Assembly (NCBI GenBank): GCA_910579615.1
Contig: CAJTUA010000006.1
Span: 62,001 to 126,000 of the forward strand
DNA length: 64,000 nucleotides
Source of the DNA: an uncultured Lachnospiraceae bacterium
GTDB lineage: Bacteria; Bacillota; Clostridia; Lachnospirales; Lachnospiraceae
Direction of reading: 5' to 3'
The first letter of the stretch is position 1; each line of letters opens with the position of its first letter. Below, one piece after another: positions 44,697 through 54,048 of the stretch. The notes under the pieces were generated by a model. The model worked only from the letters and a program-made list of their open reading frames with translations. It had not been told where the DNA came from and searched no databases. Both the position numbers and the translations under genes were made by a program.

Positions 44697-45581
44697 CTAG
44701 CGCGCCTGCGCAAGCATCTGTTCCACCTCGTCAAGTGCAAAGCGGTACTTTTTCCCGCAGAACTGGCATCCCACCTCTATCGGCTCACCCTCCGCAAGCA
44801 TTTTCTCAAGCTCCACCCTCCCGATGCTTAAAATCGCTCTGCCGACACGCTCCCTGCTGCAGTCACAATGGTAGGAAACCGGCTGTCTCCCGTTACAGCG
44901 CAGCCCCATATCCCCAAGAAGCTCAAAAAGAATCTCCTCCGGTGTCATCCCGGTATCAAGCATCGCCGTAATTGAGCGAATCCCGGACAAGCGCTCCTCC
45001 AGCGCCGCAATAACCTCCTCCTTCGTGCCGGGCATAAGCTGTAAGAGAAAGCCCCCTGCGCGCCGCACCGTGTTGTCGCGGTTCATTAAAACGCCGAGCG
45101 CCACCGAGGACGGCACCTGCTCCGATACTGCAAAATAGTATGTCAAATCCTCAGCAATCTCCCCGGATACCAGTGCGGTCTGTCCGACATATGGTTCCTT
45201 TAAACCAAGGTCCTTGATAACCGACAATGTCCCTTTCCCGATTGCCCCGCCGACATCCAGTTTTCCGAGCGCATTTGCCGGAAGAATTACCTCCGGCTCG
45301 TAGACGTACCCCTTCACCTGTGCATTGGCGTTTGCCGTCACAAGCACCCCGCGCATCGGACCGTCCCCATTGATTTTCAACGTCAGAAGATTGTCCTCCC
45401 CCTTCATCATGCTCCCCATCATCAGCCCCGCCGTCATCAGCCTTCCGAGTGCTGCCGTTGCAATCGGTCCCGTACCGTGTATCACGCGCGCCTGCTCAAC
45501 CAGTTCCCTAGTCGTTGCCGCAAATGCGCGGATTTGCTCATCCGCCGCCGTTGCCCGCACCATATAGTCCTTATCTATCAT
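44697..45581 (-). CDS. hslO: Redox-regulated chaperone Hsp33
   Basis: A 294-residue Hsp33 holdase, activated by oxidation or bleach-type stress. The N-terminal core (VRATAADEQIRAFAATTREL) and the C-terminal zinc site CDCS...CQFCGKKY (C-x-C and C-x-x-C) are complete, so the redox switch is present. The start is the ATG at 45581: GGAGG lies eight bases upstream, whereas the ATG at 45587 is too close to it. The downstream neighbour on the strand is the debranching gene; the methyltransferase gene lies upstream. Confidence 0.95.
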   Translation of the reverse strand: MIDKDYMVRATAADEQIRAFAATTRELVEQARVIHGTGPIATAALGRLMTAGLMMGSMMKGEDNLLTLKINGDGPMRGVLVTANANAQVKGYVYEPEVILPANALGKLDVGGAIGKGTLSVIKDLGLKEPYVGQTALVSGEIAEDLTYYFAVSEQVPSSVALGVLMNRDNTVRRAGGFLLQLMPGTKEEVIAALEERLSGIRSITAMLDTGMTPEEILFELLGDMGLRCNGRQPVSYHCDCSRERVGRAILSIGRVELEKMLAEGEPIEVGCQFCGKKYRFALDEVEQMLAQAR

Positions 45582-45705
45582 TTCCATATCCTCCGACAAA
45601 TATAAATTTCCCCTTTTCGGGTGCGCCATCTGACCAGAAACGTCATCCACTGTCTGCCCGGATGGTGCACGGGATGCCTTTTCCCGAGAAATGGTACTCC
45701 CCGCG

Positions 45706-46539
45706 CTAAAGATAAAGCTTCCCTTCCTGATGTTTCTCACGCGCAATAAAATACATTCGCTCCGTCCCTGCCGTTACCGGTCCGCGCGTGCCCGCCTCGT
45801 ACATTGCCACAAATTCAAGTCCTGCCTGTGTCAGCAGGCGCACGATGGTTTCCGGTGCATAGGCGCGCTGCAGATGTGTCTCGCAGATGCGCTCGTATAA
45901 TTCCTCCGCGTCCTCCTCCTCAAACTCCACGCGCTTAAAAACCGTGATATCGTAACGGTTCAGACCTGTCTTCTCCTCATACGCATTCTCCCAAATCAGG
46001 CTGCAGTCCTCGCGGTTCTCCGCGATGGTCGTATCCCCAATCAGGTCGCGGTATTTGTGGATTGTATTCATGTCAAATATGAATATTCCTCCCGGGTCAA
46101 GATAATTATTCACCAGGCGGAAGACTTTTTCCAAATCCCCCTCCCCGGTAAGATAATTCATGCTGTCGCAGATGCTGACAACCGCGGCAACCGTGCCGTA
46201 GAGTTCAAATTCGCGCATGTCCTGGTTTAAGTATAAAATATCGGGGACAGCGCCCCCCTTTACGGCTTCCCCGAAATCTTTTGTTCCATCAAGCGCCGCA
46301 ATTTCATATTCCCGCGCAATGTCCAACATATCCTCGGACAAATCAATGCCAATCATATCATAGCCCGCATCCCGCAAACGGCGCGTGATGCTGCCCGTGC
46401 CGCAGCCAAGCTCACAGACAAGCCCCCCATCGACCCCGTATTCTTTTAACAGCCCAATCAGATAACGGCTCCATTCCTCATACGGCACATTGTCCATGAG
46501 GGTATCGTAAACCGCCGCAAAACCTGTATATGCTTCCAT
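45706..46539 (-). CDS. Class I SAM-dependent methyltransferase
   Basis: A 277-residue methyltransferase with motif I VCELGCGTGSITRRL, the following acidic loop MIGIDLSEDML and motif II-III AAVVSICDSMNYL. The N-terminal MEAYTGFAAVYDTLMDNVPYEEW is typical of the YqeM/DUF4942-like small-molecule or tRNA methyltransferases; the substrate is not clear. ATG at 46539 with AGGAGG. It lies 125 bases upstream of hslO and downstream of an unusual nested inverted-repeat region. Confidence 0.88.
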   Translation of the reverse strand: MEAYTGFAAVYDTLMDNVPYEEWSRYLIGLLKEYGVDGGLVCELGCGTGSITRRLRDAGYDMIGIDLSEDMLDIAREYEIAALDGTKDFGEAVKGGAVPDILYLNQDMREFELYGTVAAVVSICDSMNYLTGEGDLEKVFRLVNNYLDPGGIFIFDMNTIHKYRDLIGDTTIAENREDCSLIWENAYEEKTGLNRYDITVFKRVEFEEEDAEELYERICETHLQRAYAPETIVRLLTQAGLEFVAMYEAGTRGPVTAGTERMYFIAREKHQEGKLYL

Positions 46540-46574
46540 GATGAACCTCCTGATTTGATGATGCCGTGCCCCCC

Positions 46575-46640
46575 TTTGGTCAGGACAGCGAATCGGCGCT
46601 GGCATAATATCTGACGATATTATACCATGTCCTGACCAAA
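46575..46640. repeat. Nested inverted repeats upstream of the methyltransferase
   Basis: TTTGGTCAGGACA (46575-46587) and TGTCCTGACCAAA (46628-46640) are perfect 13-bp inverted repeats 40 bases apart. Inside lies another perfect dyad, ATAATATC-TGAC-GATATTAT (46604-46623), overlapping a minus-strand TATAAT (46619-46624). It could be a paired operator around a promoter or a tiny mobile-element remnant. Confidence 0.65.
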
Positions 46641-46786
46641 AAGCCAGTAAAATCCTATTTTCTTTCACCTCCAAAATTTTTTCACAAAAACAGTGTGGCG
46701 GATTCCATATGCCTGTGCTACAATGAAAGCGCGCCAACGCACTGTGTGCGCAAAAAATACAGAAACCAACCGTGAAAGGCCGCTTT

Positions 46787-48244
46787 ATGAAAAATATATT
46801 CACCCCATCCCCGGATGCCGCAAAAGATACAAACAAAACCTCCGCCCGAAAAAGAAACTACCGACGGATGCTTCTGTTCGTACTGCCTGCCGCGCTGATT
46901 GCCGCCGCTGTCCTTACCGCAGCAAAATCCCCGAAAATAAAAAATGCCCTGCTCCTGCGTTTTGGAAGCCCGGAAACCTATATGGCATATGTTGAGACAA
47001 ATTACCTTCTTGCACAGGGGAAGGAATGGCGCGCCATGGGCAATGCGTTTTCCGCCCTTTTTGAAGGGGCGGATTTATCCGGTGCCAGGGTTGATGTCCA
47101 TATCAGCCAGCTTCTTACCTCGCTGCTCCAAAAAAAATCTGCCTCTGGGGGAAAACTGGATTTGTCCGGCCTGTCTCTTTTGTTTTTGGCTGCAGATAAG
47201 CAAGATAGCTCTTTCTTTCGGATTGCCGCACAGACAAACGATGTTCCGATTGCTTCATTGGATTTCCTCACGGACGCTGCCGCAAAGCAGTTTTATATCG
47301 CATGCCCACAGGCAGGTCCCACCGCACTCGTACTATCCACGGCGCAGGATGACCCTTTCACCATGCTGCTTTGCCATTTCGGCAAGCTCCTGAACGCCTT
47401 CTGTGCTTCTGTTTGCCATGCGGTTTCCTCCGACCCCTACGCCTATCTGCTGCCGTATCTGGATGCCATCACCGCGGTTACTTTAGAGCGCGGGGCAACG
47501 CTTCCCGCATCTGGTACAGACCTTACTGCAATCCGTCTGGATATGGCGCTTTCCCTTGATACCGCGCTTGATATCGCTGCCACACAGCTTGGAACGCTTA
47601 AGAACAATCCCGATGTTACCGACCCCCTGCTGCCATGCTATGAACTTTCCATCCGGCTGCTCGAATCCATTGCAGCGCGCTATCCTGCCGACCTTTTGAT
47701 TACGGCGTATGTCGATGACAACGGCAATGTTCTGGGACACGAATTTTCCATTCTCTCGCAGAACGAGACCCTCCTATCCCTCACCGGCATTCTAATGCCT
47801 TCCCCGGCGGGCGGGAAAAGCGGGGAGCTTACATTTTTCAGTGCACTCGAAAACGAGCCGCTTACCATTCAGCTTTCGGTATCGCAAATCGATTTCGACC
47901 TGCAGGCAGGACTTGTCTCGGGAAAAATCAATTTTTACTGTGACAGGCTTCCCTCCCTGCATTTCCAATTGCACTTCACCTCCTTGAACGGTCTGCCAAA
48001 GTTAAGCTTACTTGTCCGCACCCTTGGGGTTACTGCCGTTTCTTTGGAGCTTACGCCAACCGACACCAAACCGGAGCCTTTCCCTGACCCACAAGATTAT
48101 GCGAAAACCTATTCCCCACTTGAACTGTCCGCATTCCTGCAAAGCCTGGATTTTTCCGGAATCATATCTGATTTTTACAACGAAACTGGCATCTGCCTCC
48201 CGGTTTTTCCCTCTTCTTTGTTTCAATCTGCGGATGAATTTTGA
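46787..48244 (+). CDS. Membrane-anchored extracellular protein of unknown function
   Basis: A 485-residue protein. A basic cytoplasmic tail of about 28 residues is followed by one membrane helix (MLLFVLPAALIAAAVLTAA) and a long extracellular region. That region alternates helices (FGKLLNAFCASVCHAV) with beta-rich stretches (IQLSVSQIDFDLQAGLVSGKINFY), like a lipid-binding or cradle-shaped fold. No catalytic motif is visible. The ATG at 46787 is preferred to an in-frame GTG 15 bases upstream because of GAAAGG spacing. Monocistronic, with hairpins downstream. Not recognised. Confidence 0.8.
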   Translation: MKNIFTPSPDAAKDTNKTSARKRNYRRMLLFVLPAALIAAAVLTAAKSPKIKNALLLRFGSPETYMAYVETNYLLAQGKEWRAMGNAFSALFEGADLSGARVDVHISQLLTSLLQKKSASGGKLDLSGLSLLFLAADKQDSSFFRIAAQTNDVPIASLDFLTDAAAKQFYIACPQAGPTALVLSTAQDDPFTMLLCHFGKLLNAFCASVCHAVSSDPYAYLLPYLDAITAVTLERGATLPASGTDLTAIRLDMALSLDTALDIAATQLGTLKNNPDVTDPLLPCYELSIRLLESIAARYPADLLITAYVDDNGNVLGHEFSILSQNETLLSLTGILMPSPAGGKSGELTFFSALENEPLTIQLSVSQIDFDLQAGLVSGKINFYCDRLPSLHFQLHFTSLNGLPKLSLLVRTLGVTAVSLELTPTDTKPEPFPDPQDYAKTYSPLELSAFLQSLDFSGIISDFYNETGICLPVFPSSLFQSADEF

Positions 48245-48281
48245 ATAAACCAGACATCTTTTGCAAACCATCAAAAAACAG

Positions 48282-48310
48282 TTGACATTTTATCCGAAGA
48301 ATGGGATAAT
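48282..48310 (+). promoter_or_regulatory. Strong promoter ahead of a very short transcript
   Basis: Perfect TTGACA (48282-48287), 17-base spacer, GATAAT (48305-48310). A terminator-like hairpin begins 18 bases later. Confidence 0.75.
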
Positions 48311-48316
48311 GGGAGC

Positions 48317-48363
48317 GTGAAAAACAAAGGCGTTTCTCCGCAAGGAAGAAGCGCCCTTTTTTT
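48317..48363 (+). ncRNA. Candidate short RNA or attenuated leader (about 47 nt)
   Basis: From the expected start at about 48317 the only structure is a hairpin with GGCGTTTCT pairing to AGAAGCGCC around GCAA, ended by seven T (48357-48363). This looks like a small RNA gene or a leader ending in a terminator. The nearest downstream gene starts at 48699, after two more hairpins. Confidence 0.45.
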
Positions 48364-48397
48364 CATGACCGGATGAAAATCCGCTCTCCTTTTCAGT

Positions 48398-48422
48398 TTA
48401 CCCGATCTCCCTAATCGGGTAA
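48398..48422. terminator. Perfect 9-bp hairpin
   Basis: TTACCCGAT (48398-48406) pairs with ATCGGGTAA (48414-48422). No T-run; may be a processing or regulatory hairpin rather than a terminator. Confidence 0.4.
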
Positions 48423-48450
48423 CATTTGTATCCTATAATCATAATGTAAG

Positions 48451-48486
48451 CCAGACAGGCACTCCTCCCCGGGAGTGCCTGTCTGG
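48451..48486. terminator. 15-bp GC-rich hairpin
   Basis: CCAGACAGGCACTCC pairs perfectly with its complement at 48472-48486 and is followed on the plus strand by TTTC. Probable terminator before the gene at 48699. Confidence 0.6.
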
Positions 48487-48698
48487 TTTCGGAATTTTAA
48501 GAATGTTTTTATATTTCCTTCCTTTTTTCCCTGCGCTGTTTGTGTTAAACTAATTTTTAACAGAAAATCTTTCTCGGCCCAATACATTCCAACCCTCACC
48601 GCATGCTGCCCGTGCTGCCCGCGCGCGGTGATTTATTCTACGGAAATGCCCTGTCTGCGTTTCCTGCCAAAAAATACAGCACAGAAATGAGGTTTTCT

Positions 48699-49460
48699 AT
48701 GATTACGTTAAAGGATAGCGATGCGAAAGAAAAAGAAACTGTATTAAAGGATGATGCTTCCATTTATCAGAAGAGGGAGAAAAAATCAGAGCGCCAGAAA
48801 TTCAGCGAAATGAAAACCTTTCAGGAAAAAGTCAATTATTTTAAGATGTACTATTTAAAAATGACGTTGGCGGGCATCCTGATTGCAGTTCTTGCCGTCT
48901 ATTTCATCTACACGGTTGCCTCGCCAAAAGACAAAAGCCTGTTGCGCGTGGCATTCGTTGACTACTTCTTTATGGATGAGGTGACCGCGCAAATGGAGGC
49001 GGATTTTATTGAGGCAAAGAATATCACGCTCGGCGAGCATGAGGTCATTTCTTTTGACGGCACAACCTACCAGATTTCCGGCTCTGGAAATTACAATGCC
49101 GCGACGATATTTTCCACCCATGTCATGGCAAGGGAGATTGACATCATCATTGCACCGGAAAGCTCCTTCCAGACATATGCATTCAACGGCTCCATCGGCT
49201 CTTTGACCGAGCTTCTCCCAAGCGACCTCTACGGCAGGCTTTCCGACCGCTTTTTTCTCTCAAAGCTGCGGCAGGAAAACGAAGGTCTTGAGGATGCGGT
49301 TGGTGAGGACTATGTACTTGGCATCTATCTGGACGAAACGGCGTTCTGGGAAAAATACGGGCAGCCCATACAGGGGGAAGACCGCCCGGTCATCGGTATG
49401 ATTATCAATGCCCCAAACATGGAATATGCAGTAGAATTTTTGCGGTACGTATTTGAATAA
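48699..49460 (+). CDS. Membrane-anchored protein of unknown function
   Basis: A 253-residue protein. A 65-residue charged cytoplasmic segment (YQKREKKSERQKFSEMKTFQ) precedes one membrane helix (MTLAGILIAVLAVYFIYTVA). The external domain (LRVAFVDYFFMDEVTAQMEA; DIIIAPESSFQTYAFNGSI; LTELLPSDLYGRLSDRFFL) looks like half of a periplasmic-binding-type fold. ATG at 48699 with GAGG seven bases upstream; an in-frame ATG at 48603 has no site. It is convergent with asd. Function unknown. Confidence 0.8.
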   Translation: MITLKDSDAKEKETVLKDDASIYQKREKKSERQKFSEMKTFQEKVNYFKMYYLKMTLAGILIAVLAVYFIYTVASPKDKSLLRVAFVDYFFMDEVTAQMEADFIEAKNITLGEHEVISFDGTTYQISGSGNYNAATIFSTHVMAREIDIIIAPESSFQTYAFNGSIGSLTELLPSDLYGRLSDRFFLSKLRQENEGLEDAVGEDYVLGIYLDETAFWEKYGQPIQGEDRPVIGMIINAPNMEYAVEFLRYVFE

Positions 49461-49639
49461 ACGCCGGAACAAAGACCGGGCAGCGTAATAAGAAGTCTGC
49501 TGCAAATATGCCCACCCCGCGCTGTATGGATGCGCCCCTTTATGACGCGCCATGCACCACAGGACATTGGCATATTGCAGCAGCCTGCCTGTTTTTCGGC
49601 ACTGTACCGCAAAAAACTCCCAACCATCCCCCGTTTGTT

Positions 49640-50725
49640 CTATGCCTTCGCCGTTATCTGCCCCTGCGCCTTCAACAATTCCGCAATCAGCACTGCACCA
49701 CCCGCTGCACCGCGCTTGGTATTGTGGGAAAGCCCTACGAATTTATAATCGTAAACGGTATCCTCGCGCAGACGTCCTGCAAAAACACCCATGCCCTTTT
49801 CCGAATCACGGTCAAGCTTCGCCTGCGGGCGGTTGTCCTCCTCAAAATAAGTAATAAACTGCTCCGGCGCGCTCGGAAGCTTCAATTCCTGCGGAAGTCC
49901 TTTAAATTCCTTCCACGCCTTTAAAATCTGCTCCTTCGTCGGCTTTTTCTCAAATCTTACAAAAACCGCCGCGGTGTGCCCGTCGGATACCGGCACGCGC
50001 AGACACTGGCAGGTGATCACCGGAAGCGCCGCCTTCTCGATTTTCCCATCCTTTACCTTACCCATAATGCGCAGCGGCTCCTGCTCGCTCTTTTCTTCCT
50101 CGCCGCCAATGTACGGAATCACATTGTCCACCATTTCCGGCCAGTCCTGAAAGGTCTTGCCCGCACCGGAAATCGCCTGGTAGGTTGTCGCGACAACTTC
50201 CTTCGGTCCGAATTCCTTTAACGCCATCAGCATTGGTGTATAGCTCTGAATCGAGCAGTTCGGCTTTACCACAATAAAACCGCGCGTGGTACCAAGGCGT
50301 TTTTTCTGTGTTTCAAGCAGTGCAAGGTGCTCCGAGTTTAACTCCGGCACCACCATCGGCACATCCTCCGTCCAGCGGTGCGCGCTGTTGTTGGAGACCA
50401 CCGGGGTCTCGGTTTTTGCGTAGGCTTCCTCGATTGCCTTGATTTCCTCTTTTGTCATGTCAACCGCGCTGAATACGAAATCAACCGTCGCGGCAACTTC
50501 TTCCACGTCGGATACATTCTTTACCACAAGCTTCTTTACCGCCTCTGGCATCGGGCTCGTCATCTTCCAACGCCCTCCCACTGCCTCCTCGTAGGTCTTG
50601 CCTGCGCTTCTCGCACTCGCTGCCACGGTCACGACCTCAAACCACGGATGGTTCTCAAGCAGTGCGATAAACCGTTGTCCTACCATGCCGGTAGCCCCCA
50701 AAATACCAACTCTTAATTTACTCAT
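49640..50725 (-). CDS. asd: Aspartate-semialdehyde dehydrogenase
   Basis: Makes aspartate semialdehyde from aspartyl phosphate for lysine, threonine, methionine and diaminopimelate. The 361-residue enzyme has the NADP loop GILGATGMVGQRF at residues 7-19 and the active-site Cys157 in VVKPNCSIQ. It looks like the archaeal/fungal-type ASADH subgroup by length and by NNSAHRWTEDVPMVVPE. Promoter at 50790-50817. The downstream steps in the window are represented by dapL at the right edge. Confidence 0.95.
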   Translation of the reverse strand: MSKLRVGILGATGMVGQRFIALLENHPWFEVVTVAASARSAGKTYEEAVGGRWKMTSPMPEAVKKLVVKNVSDVEEVAATVDFVFSAVDMTKEEIKAIEEAYAKTETPVVSNNSAHRWTEDVPMVVPELNSEHLALLETQKKRLGTTRGFIVVKPNCSIQSYTPMLMALKEFGPKEVVATTYQAISGAGKTFQDWPEMVDNVIPYIGGEEEKSEQEPLRIMGKVKDGKIEKAALPVITCQCLRVPVSDGHTAAVFVRFEKKPTKEQILKAWKEFKGLPQELKLPSAPEQFITYFEEDNRPQAKLDRDSEKGMGVFAGRLREDTVYDYKFVGLSHNTKRGAAGGAVLIAELLKAQGQITAKA

Positions 50726-50789
50726 CGGATTCCCCTCTCTTCTGCGGAATGTTTTCTCTCCACGGACATTTGTTTTTCTGTTTGAATCT

Positions 50790-50817
50790 ATTATACGAAT
50801 TTCCGGTAAAAAATCAA
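50790..50817 (-). promoter_or_regulatory. Promoter of asd
   Basis: Minus-strand TTGATT (complement of 50812-50817), 16-base spacer, perfect TATAAT (complement of 50790-50795). Confidence 0.72.
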
Positions 50818-50884
50818 CTGTTTTTCCTCTTTTTGATTATTTTTGTGCAGAATGCCAAAGAATTGCCTGGCAGGCTGCCATGAT

Positions 50885-51880
50885 TCATGAAATCCGCCCA
50901 AGCAATTCCCGCAAGTCCTCCATCGTTTCGATGGTGTTGACCTCCTGGCGCAGCTTCGCGGAATGCGGGTAGCCCGCCGTGTACCAGGCGACGTGCTTGC
51001 GCATCTCGCGGATGGCGGTAAATTCCCCCTTGTAATCCATTTCCGCCTGTGCGTGGCGCAGAATCATTTCCTTTACCTCGTATGGGCTTGGGCGCGGCGG
51101 CACTTCCCCGGTTGCCAGATAGTGCTTTGCCTGCGCGAAAAACCAGGGGTTGCCCTGCACGGCGCGCGCGGCCATCACAGCATCGCATCCGGTTTTTTCC
51201 ATCATCCGCCCCACATCCTGCGGTATTTTTACATCCCCATTGCCTATTACCGGGATGTTCACCGCCTCCTTCACCTGGCGGATAATCTCCCAGTCCGCCG
51301 TCCCGCTGTAATACTGCCCGCGCGTGCGCCCGTGCACGGCGATTGCCGACGCGCCGCTCTCCTGCGCGATTTTCGCCACCTCCACGGCATTGATGTGCGC
51401 ATCGTCAAAGCCCTTGCGGATTTTTATGGTGACCGGTTTTTGGATGGCGCGGGATACCGCGCTTACAATCTCTCCGATGCGCGCCGGGTTTTTCATGAGC
51501 GCCGAACCCTCGCCATTGTTGACCACCTTTGGCACCGGACAGCCCATATTGATGTCAAGGATGTCAAACGGGCGCTCCTCGATGCGTTTTGCCATCTCCG
51601 CCATAATCTGTGGCTCTTCCCCGAAAAGCTGCAGTGCCACCGGGCGTTCCTCCCCACGGGTTTCTAACAACGCATCGGTGTTTTTGTTGTTGTAGAGGAT
51701 TCCTTTTGCACTGACCATTTCCGTATAAATCAGGTCGGCTCCCTGCTCCCTGCACAAAAGACGGAATGGCAGGTCGGTCACGCCTGCCATTGGTCCTAAG
51801 ACAAGAGGTCCTGCAATGTGGACGCTGCCAATCCAAAAACCCGTTTCATTTTTGGTTTTCCTTCCTGTTTCCGCCAGCAT
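50885..51880 (-). CDS. dusB: tRNA-dihydrouridine synthase
   Basis: An FMN enzyme that reduces uridines of tRNA. The 331-residue TIM-barrel protein shows GPMAGVTDLPFRLL, the catalytic Cys in DINMGCPVPKVVNN, the phosphate loop AVHGRTRGQYYSGTADW and FMN-binding GNGDVKIPQD. The AREQG-like segment and length fit the DusB group of Firmicutes. Start ATG at 51880 with GGAGG. It lies downstream of nadE, 82 bases away, and may be co-transcribed. Confidence 0.94.
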   Translation of the reverse strand: MLAETGRKTKNETGFWIGSVHIAGPLVLGPMAGVTDLPFRLLCREQGADLIYTEMVSAKGILYNNKNTDALLETRGEERPVALQLFGEEPQIMAEMAKRIEERPFDILDINMGCPVPKVVNNGEGSALMKNPARIGEIVSAVSRAIQKPVTIKIRKGFDDAHINAVEVAKIAQESGASAIAVHGRTRGQYYSGTADWEIIRQVKEAVNIPVIGNGDVKIPQDVGRMMEKTGCDAVMAARAVQGNPWFFAQAKHYLATGEVPPRPSPYEVKEMILRHAQAEMDYKGEFTAIREMRKHVAWYTAGYPHSAKLRQEVNTIETMEDLRELLGRIS

Positions 51881-51962
51881 TCGCCATGTTCCTCCGTTTC
51901 CTGCTGCTTTTGATATAAAATATTCTTAAAGTTCTTCGCCGTTTCCCCGCTCCAGTGCCAGC

Positions 51963-53924
51963 TTAAAGTTCATCGAGCTGTTTTAGCCAGAGCGCGGCAC
52001 AGGCATCGCTTGGCATACGCAAATCGCCGCGCGGCGAAACCGCCACCGAGCCGACCTTTGGTCCGTCCGGCAGGCAGGAGCGCTTAAACTGCTGCGCGAA
52101 GAAACGGCGGTAAAAGGTGCGCAGCCATTTCAATATCGTTTCCCGGTCATATTCCCCGTCAAAAGCGTGCAGCGCAAGGCGCAGGATTTTGCGTGGGGCA
52201 AAGCCGAAGCGCATCACATAATATAAGAAGAAATCATGCAGCTCATAAGGTCCTACTATATCCTCCGTCTTCTGCGCAATCTCCCCGTCCTTTGGCGGGA
52301 GCAGCTCCGGGCTGACCGGGGTATCCAAAATATCATTTAAAACTCCGGAAAGTTCTACATTTTCTGCCGTGTCCGCAAAATAGCCGACCAGATAGCGCAC
52401 CAATGTTTTTGGAACGGAGGCATTGACGCCGTACATCGACATATGGTCGCCGTTGTAGGTCGCCCAGCCAAGCGCAAGCTCCGACATATCGCCCGTTCCG
52501 ACCACCAGCGCACTGTGGCGGTTCGCCATATCCATCAGAACCTGCGTGCGCTCCCTTGCCTGAGCATTCTCGTAGGTCACATCATGCTCGTCTGCAGAGT
52601 GGCCAATGTCGCGCAGATGCAGGCGCACGGCTTCCTCGATTTTCACTTCCAAAAGCGTTGCGCCAAGTTTTTTTGTCAGCGCGCAGGCGTTCGCATAGGT
52701 GCGCCCGGTTGTGCCAAAGCATGGCATCGTCACACAGAGGATACCGGCTTTGTCAAGCCCTGCAAGCTCAAATGCGCGGCAGGTGACAAGAAGGGCTAAG
52801 GTCGAGTCAAGCCCGCCGGAGATTCCGAGCACCGCACGGGTCATCCCGGTGTGGAGAAGGCGCTTTTTTAATCCCATCGCCTGAATCCGGATAATTTCCC
52901 GGCAGCGTGCGGCGCGCGCTTTTTCATCTGACGGAACGAATGGGGCTTTGTCGATATATCGGGTAAGTGAAAGCCTTTCACTGCCTGCTGCCGGCTCCGA
53001 TTTTGCAAAACTGCCGTTCTCCTCGGTATGCCGCGACGGCAGCCCAAACCAAACGGTCTCAAAACCCGTATTATCCACATGGTAGGTCGTCATCCGGCGG
53101 CGCTCCCCTGCAAGCTTTTCCAGATCCACCTCCGTCACACAGCTCCCGTTTTCAAAACGTTCACATTCCGCCAGAATCGTCCCGTTTTCGGCAATCAGGT
53201 TATGCGCCGCAAATACAAGGTCGGTCGTTGATTCCCCCTCCCCTGCGTCCGCGTACAGATATGCTGTGACCGTGCGCGCCGACTGGCTGCCCACAAGCTG
53301 CCTGCGGTACTCGGATTTTCCGGTTGTCTCGTCGCTCGCGGAAGGATTGGCAATCAAAAGTGCCCCTGCGCACGCAAGCGCCCCGGACGGCGGGTTTGCT
53401 ACCCAAAGGTCCTCACAGATTTCCACGCCGAACACAAAGTTTTGCATATCCTTGCAGGAAAACAATAGCTTCGTGCCAAAAAGCACTTCCTCGCCAAAAA
53501 GACAAATGCGCTCCGTCCGGCTATCTCCCGGCACAAAATGCCTTGCCTCATAAAATTCAGAATAGTTTGGAATATGGGTTTTCGGCACAAGCCCCAAAAC
53601 CCTGCCGTTGTGCACGATGGCAGCCACATTATAAAGCTTGCTCCCCTTTAAAAACGGAAGGGTAAACACCACCGCCACATCCGCCCCGCGCGTTGCTTCC
53701 CGCACGCGGTACAGACCTTCAAGCGCCGCGTCCGTGAGGATGTTTTGCAGGAACAAATCGCCGCAGGTGTAGCCTGTCATGCAAAGCTCTGGCAGCACAA
53801 GAAGCTTAACGCCTGCGCGTACTGCGCCTTCCACCACCCCAATGATGCTTTGTGTGTTAAATTCACAATCCGCTACGCGGATGTCCGGCGTTGCCGCCAT
53901 GACTTTTAAAAAACCGTCTCGCAT
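51963..53924 (-). CDS. nadE: Glutamine-dependent NAD(+) synthetase
   Basis: Two-domain enzyme making NAD from deamido-NAD, ATP and glutamine. The N-terminal nitrilase-type glutaminase has its triad: Glu46 (LPELCMTGY), Lys115 (LVPKTHIPNY) and Cys170 (GVEICEDLW). The C-terminal synthetase has the ATP-pyrophosphatase loop LGISGGLDSTLALLV and SELALGWATYNGDHM. At 653 residues it is full length. Start ATG at 53924 with AAAGGAG. Confidence 0.96.
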   Translation of the reverse strand: MRDGFLKVMAATPDIRVADCEFNTQSIIGVVEGAVRAGVKLLVLPELCMTGYTCGDLFLQNILTDAALEGLYRVREATRGADVAVVFTLPFLKGSKLYNVAAIVHNGRVLGLVPKTHIPNYSEFYEARHFVPGDSRTERICLFGEEVLFGTKLLFSCKDMQNFVFGVEICEDLWVANPPSGALACAGALLIANPSASDETTGKSEYRRQLVGSQSARTVTAYLYADAGEGESTTDLVFAAHNLIAENGTILAECERFENGSCVTEVDLEKLAGERRRMTTYHVDNTGFETVWFGLPSRHTEENGSFAKSEPAAGSERLSLTRYIDKAPFVPSDEKARAARCREIIRIQAMGLKKRLLHTGMTRAVLGISGGLDSTLALLVTCRAFELAGLDKAGILCVTMPCFGTTGRTYANACALTKKLGATLLEVKIEEAVRLHLRDIGHSADEHDVTYENAQARERTQVLMDMANRHSALVVGTGDMSELALGWATYNGDHMSMYGVNASVPKTLVRYLVGYFADTAENVELSGVLNDILDTPVSPELLPPKDGEIAQKTEDIVGPYELHDFFLYYVMRFGFAPRKILRLALHAFDGEYDRETILKWLRTFYRRFFAQQFKRSCLPDGPKVGSVAVSPRGDLRMPSDACAALWLKQLDEL

Positions 53925-54048
53925 TTCTGTGCTCCTTTCGAGTGTGATTCGGATGATTTACGAGTTGTTTATGATTTTTTCCTATCGGCTGCGTTACACT
54001 TTCCATTCCCCTGCAATCGGTTTGTGCCGCGCCATTTTGGGCTTTCTC

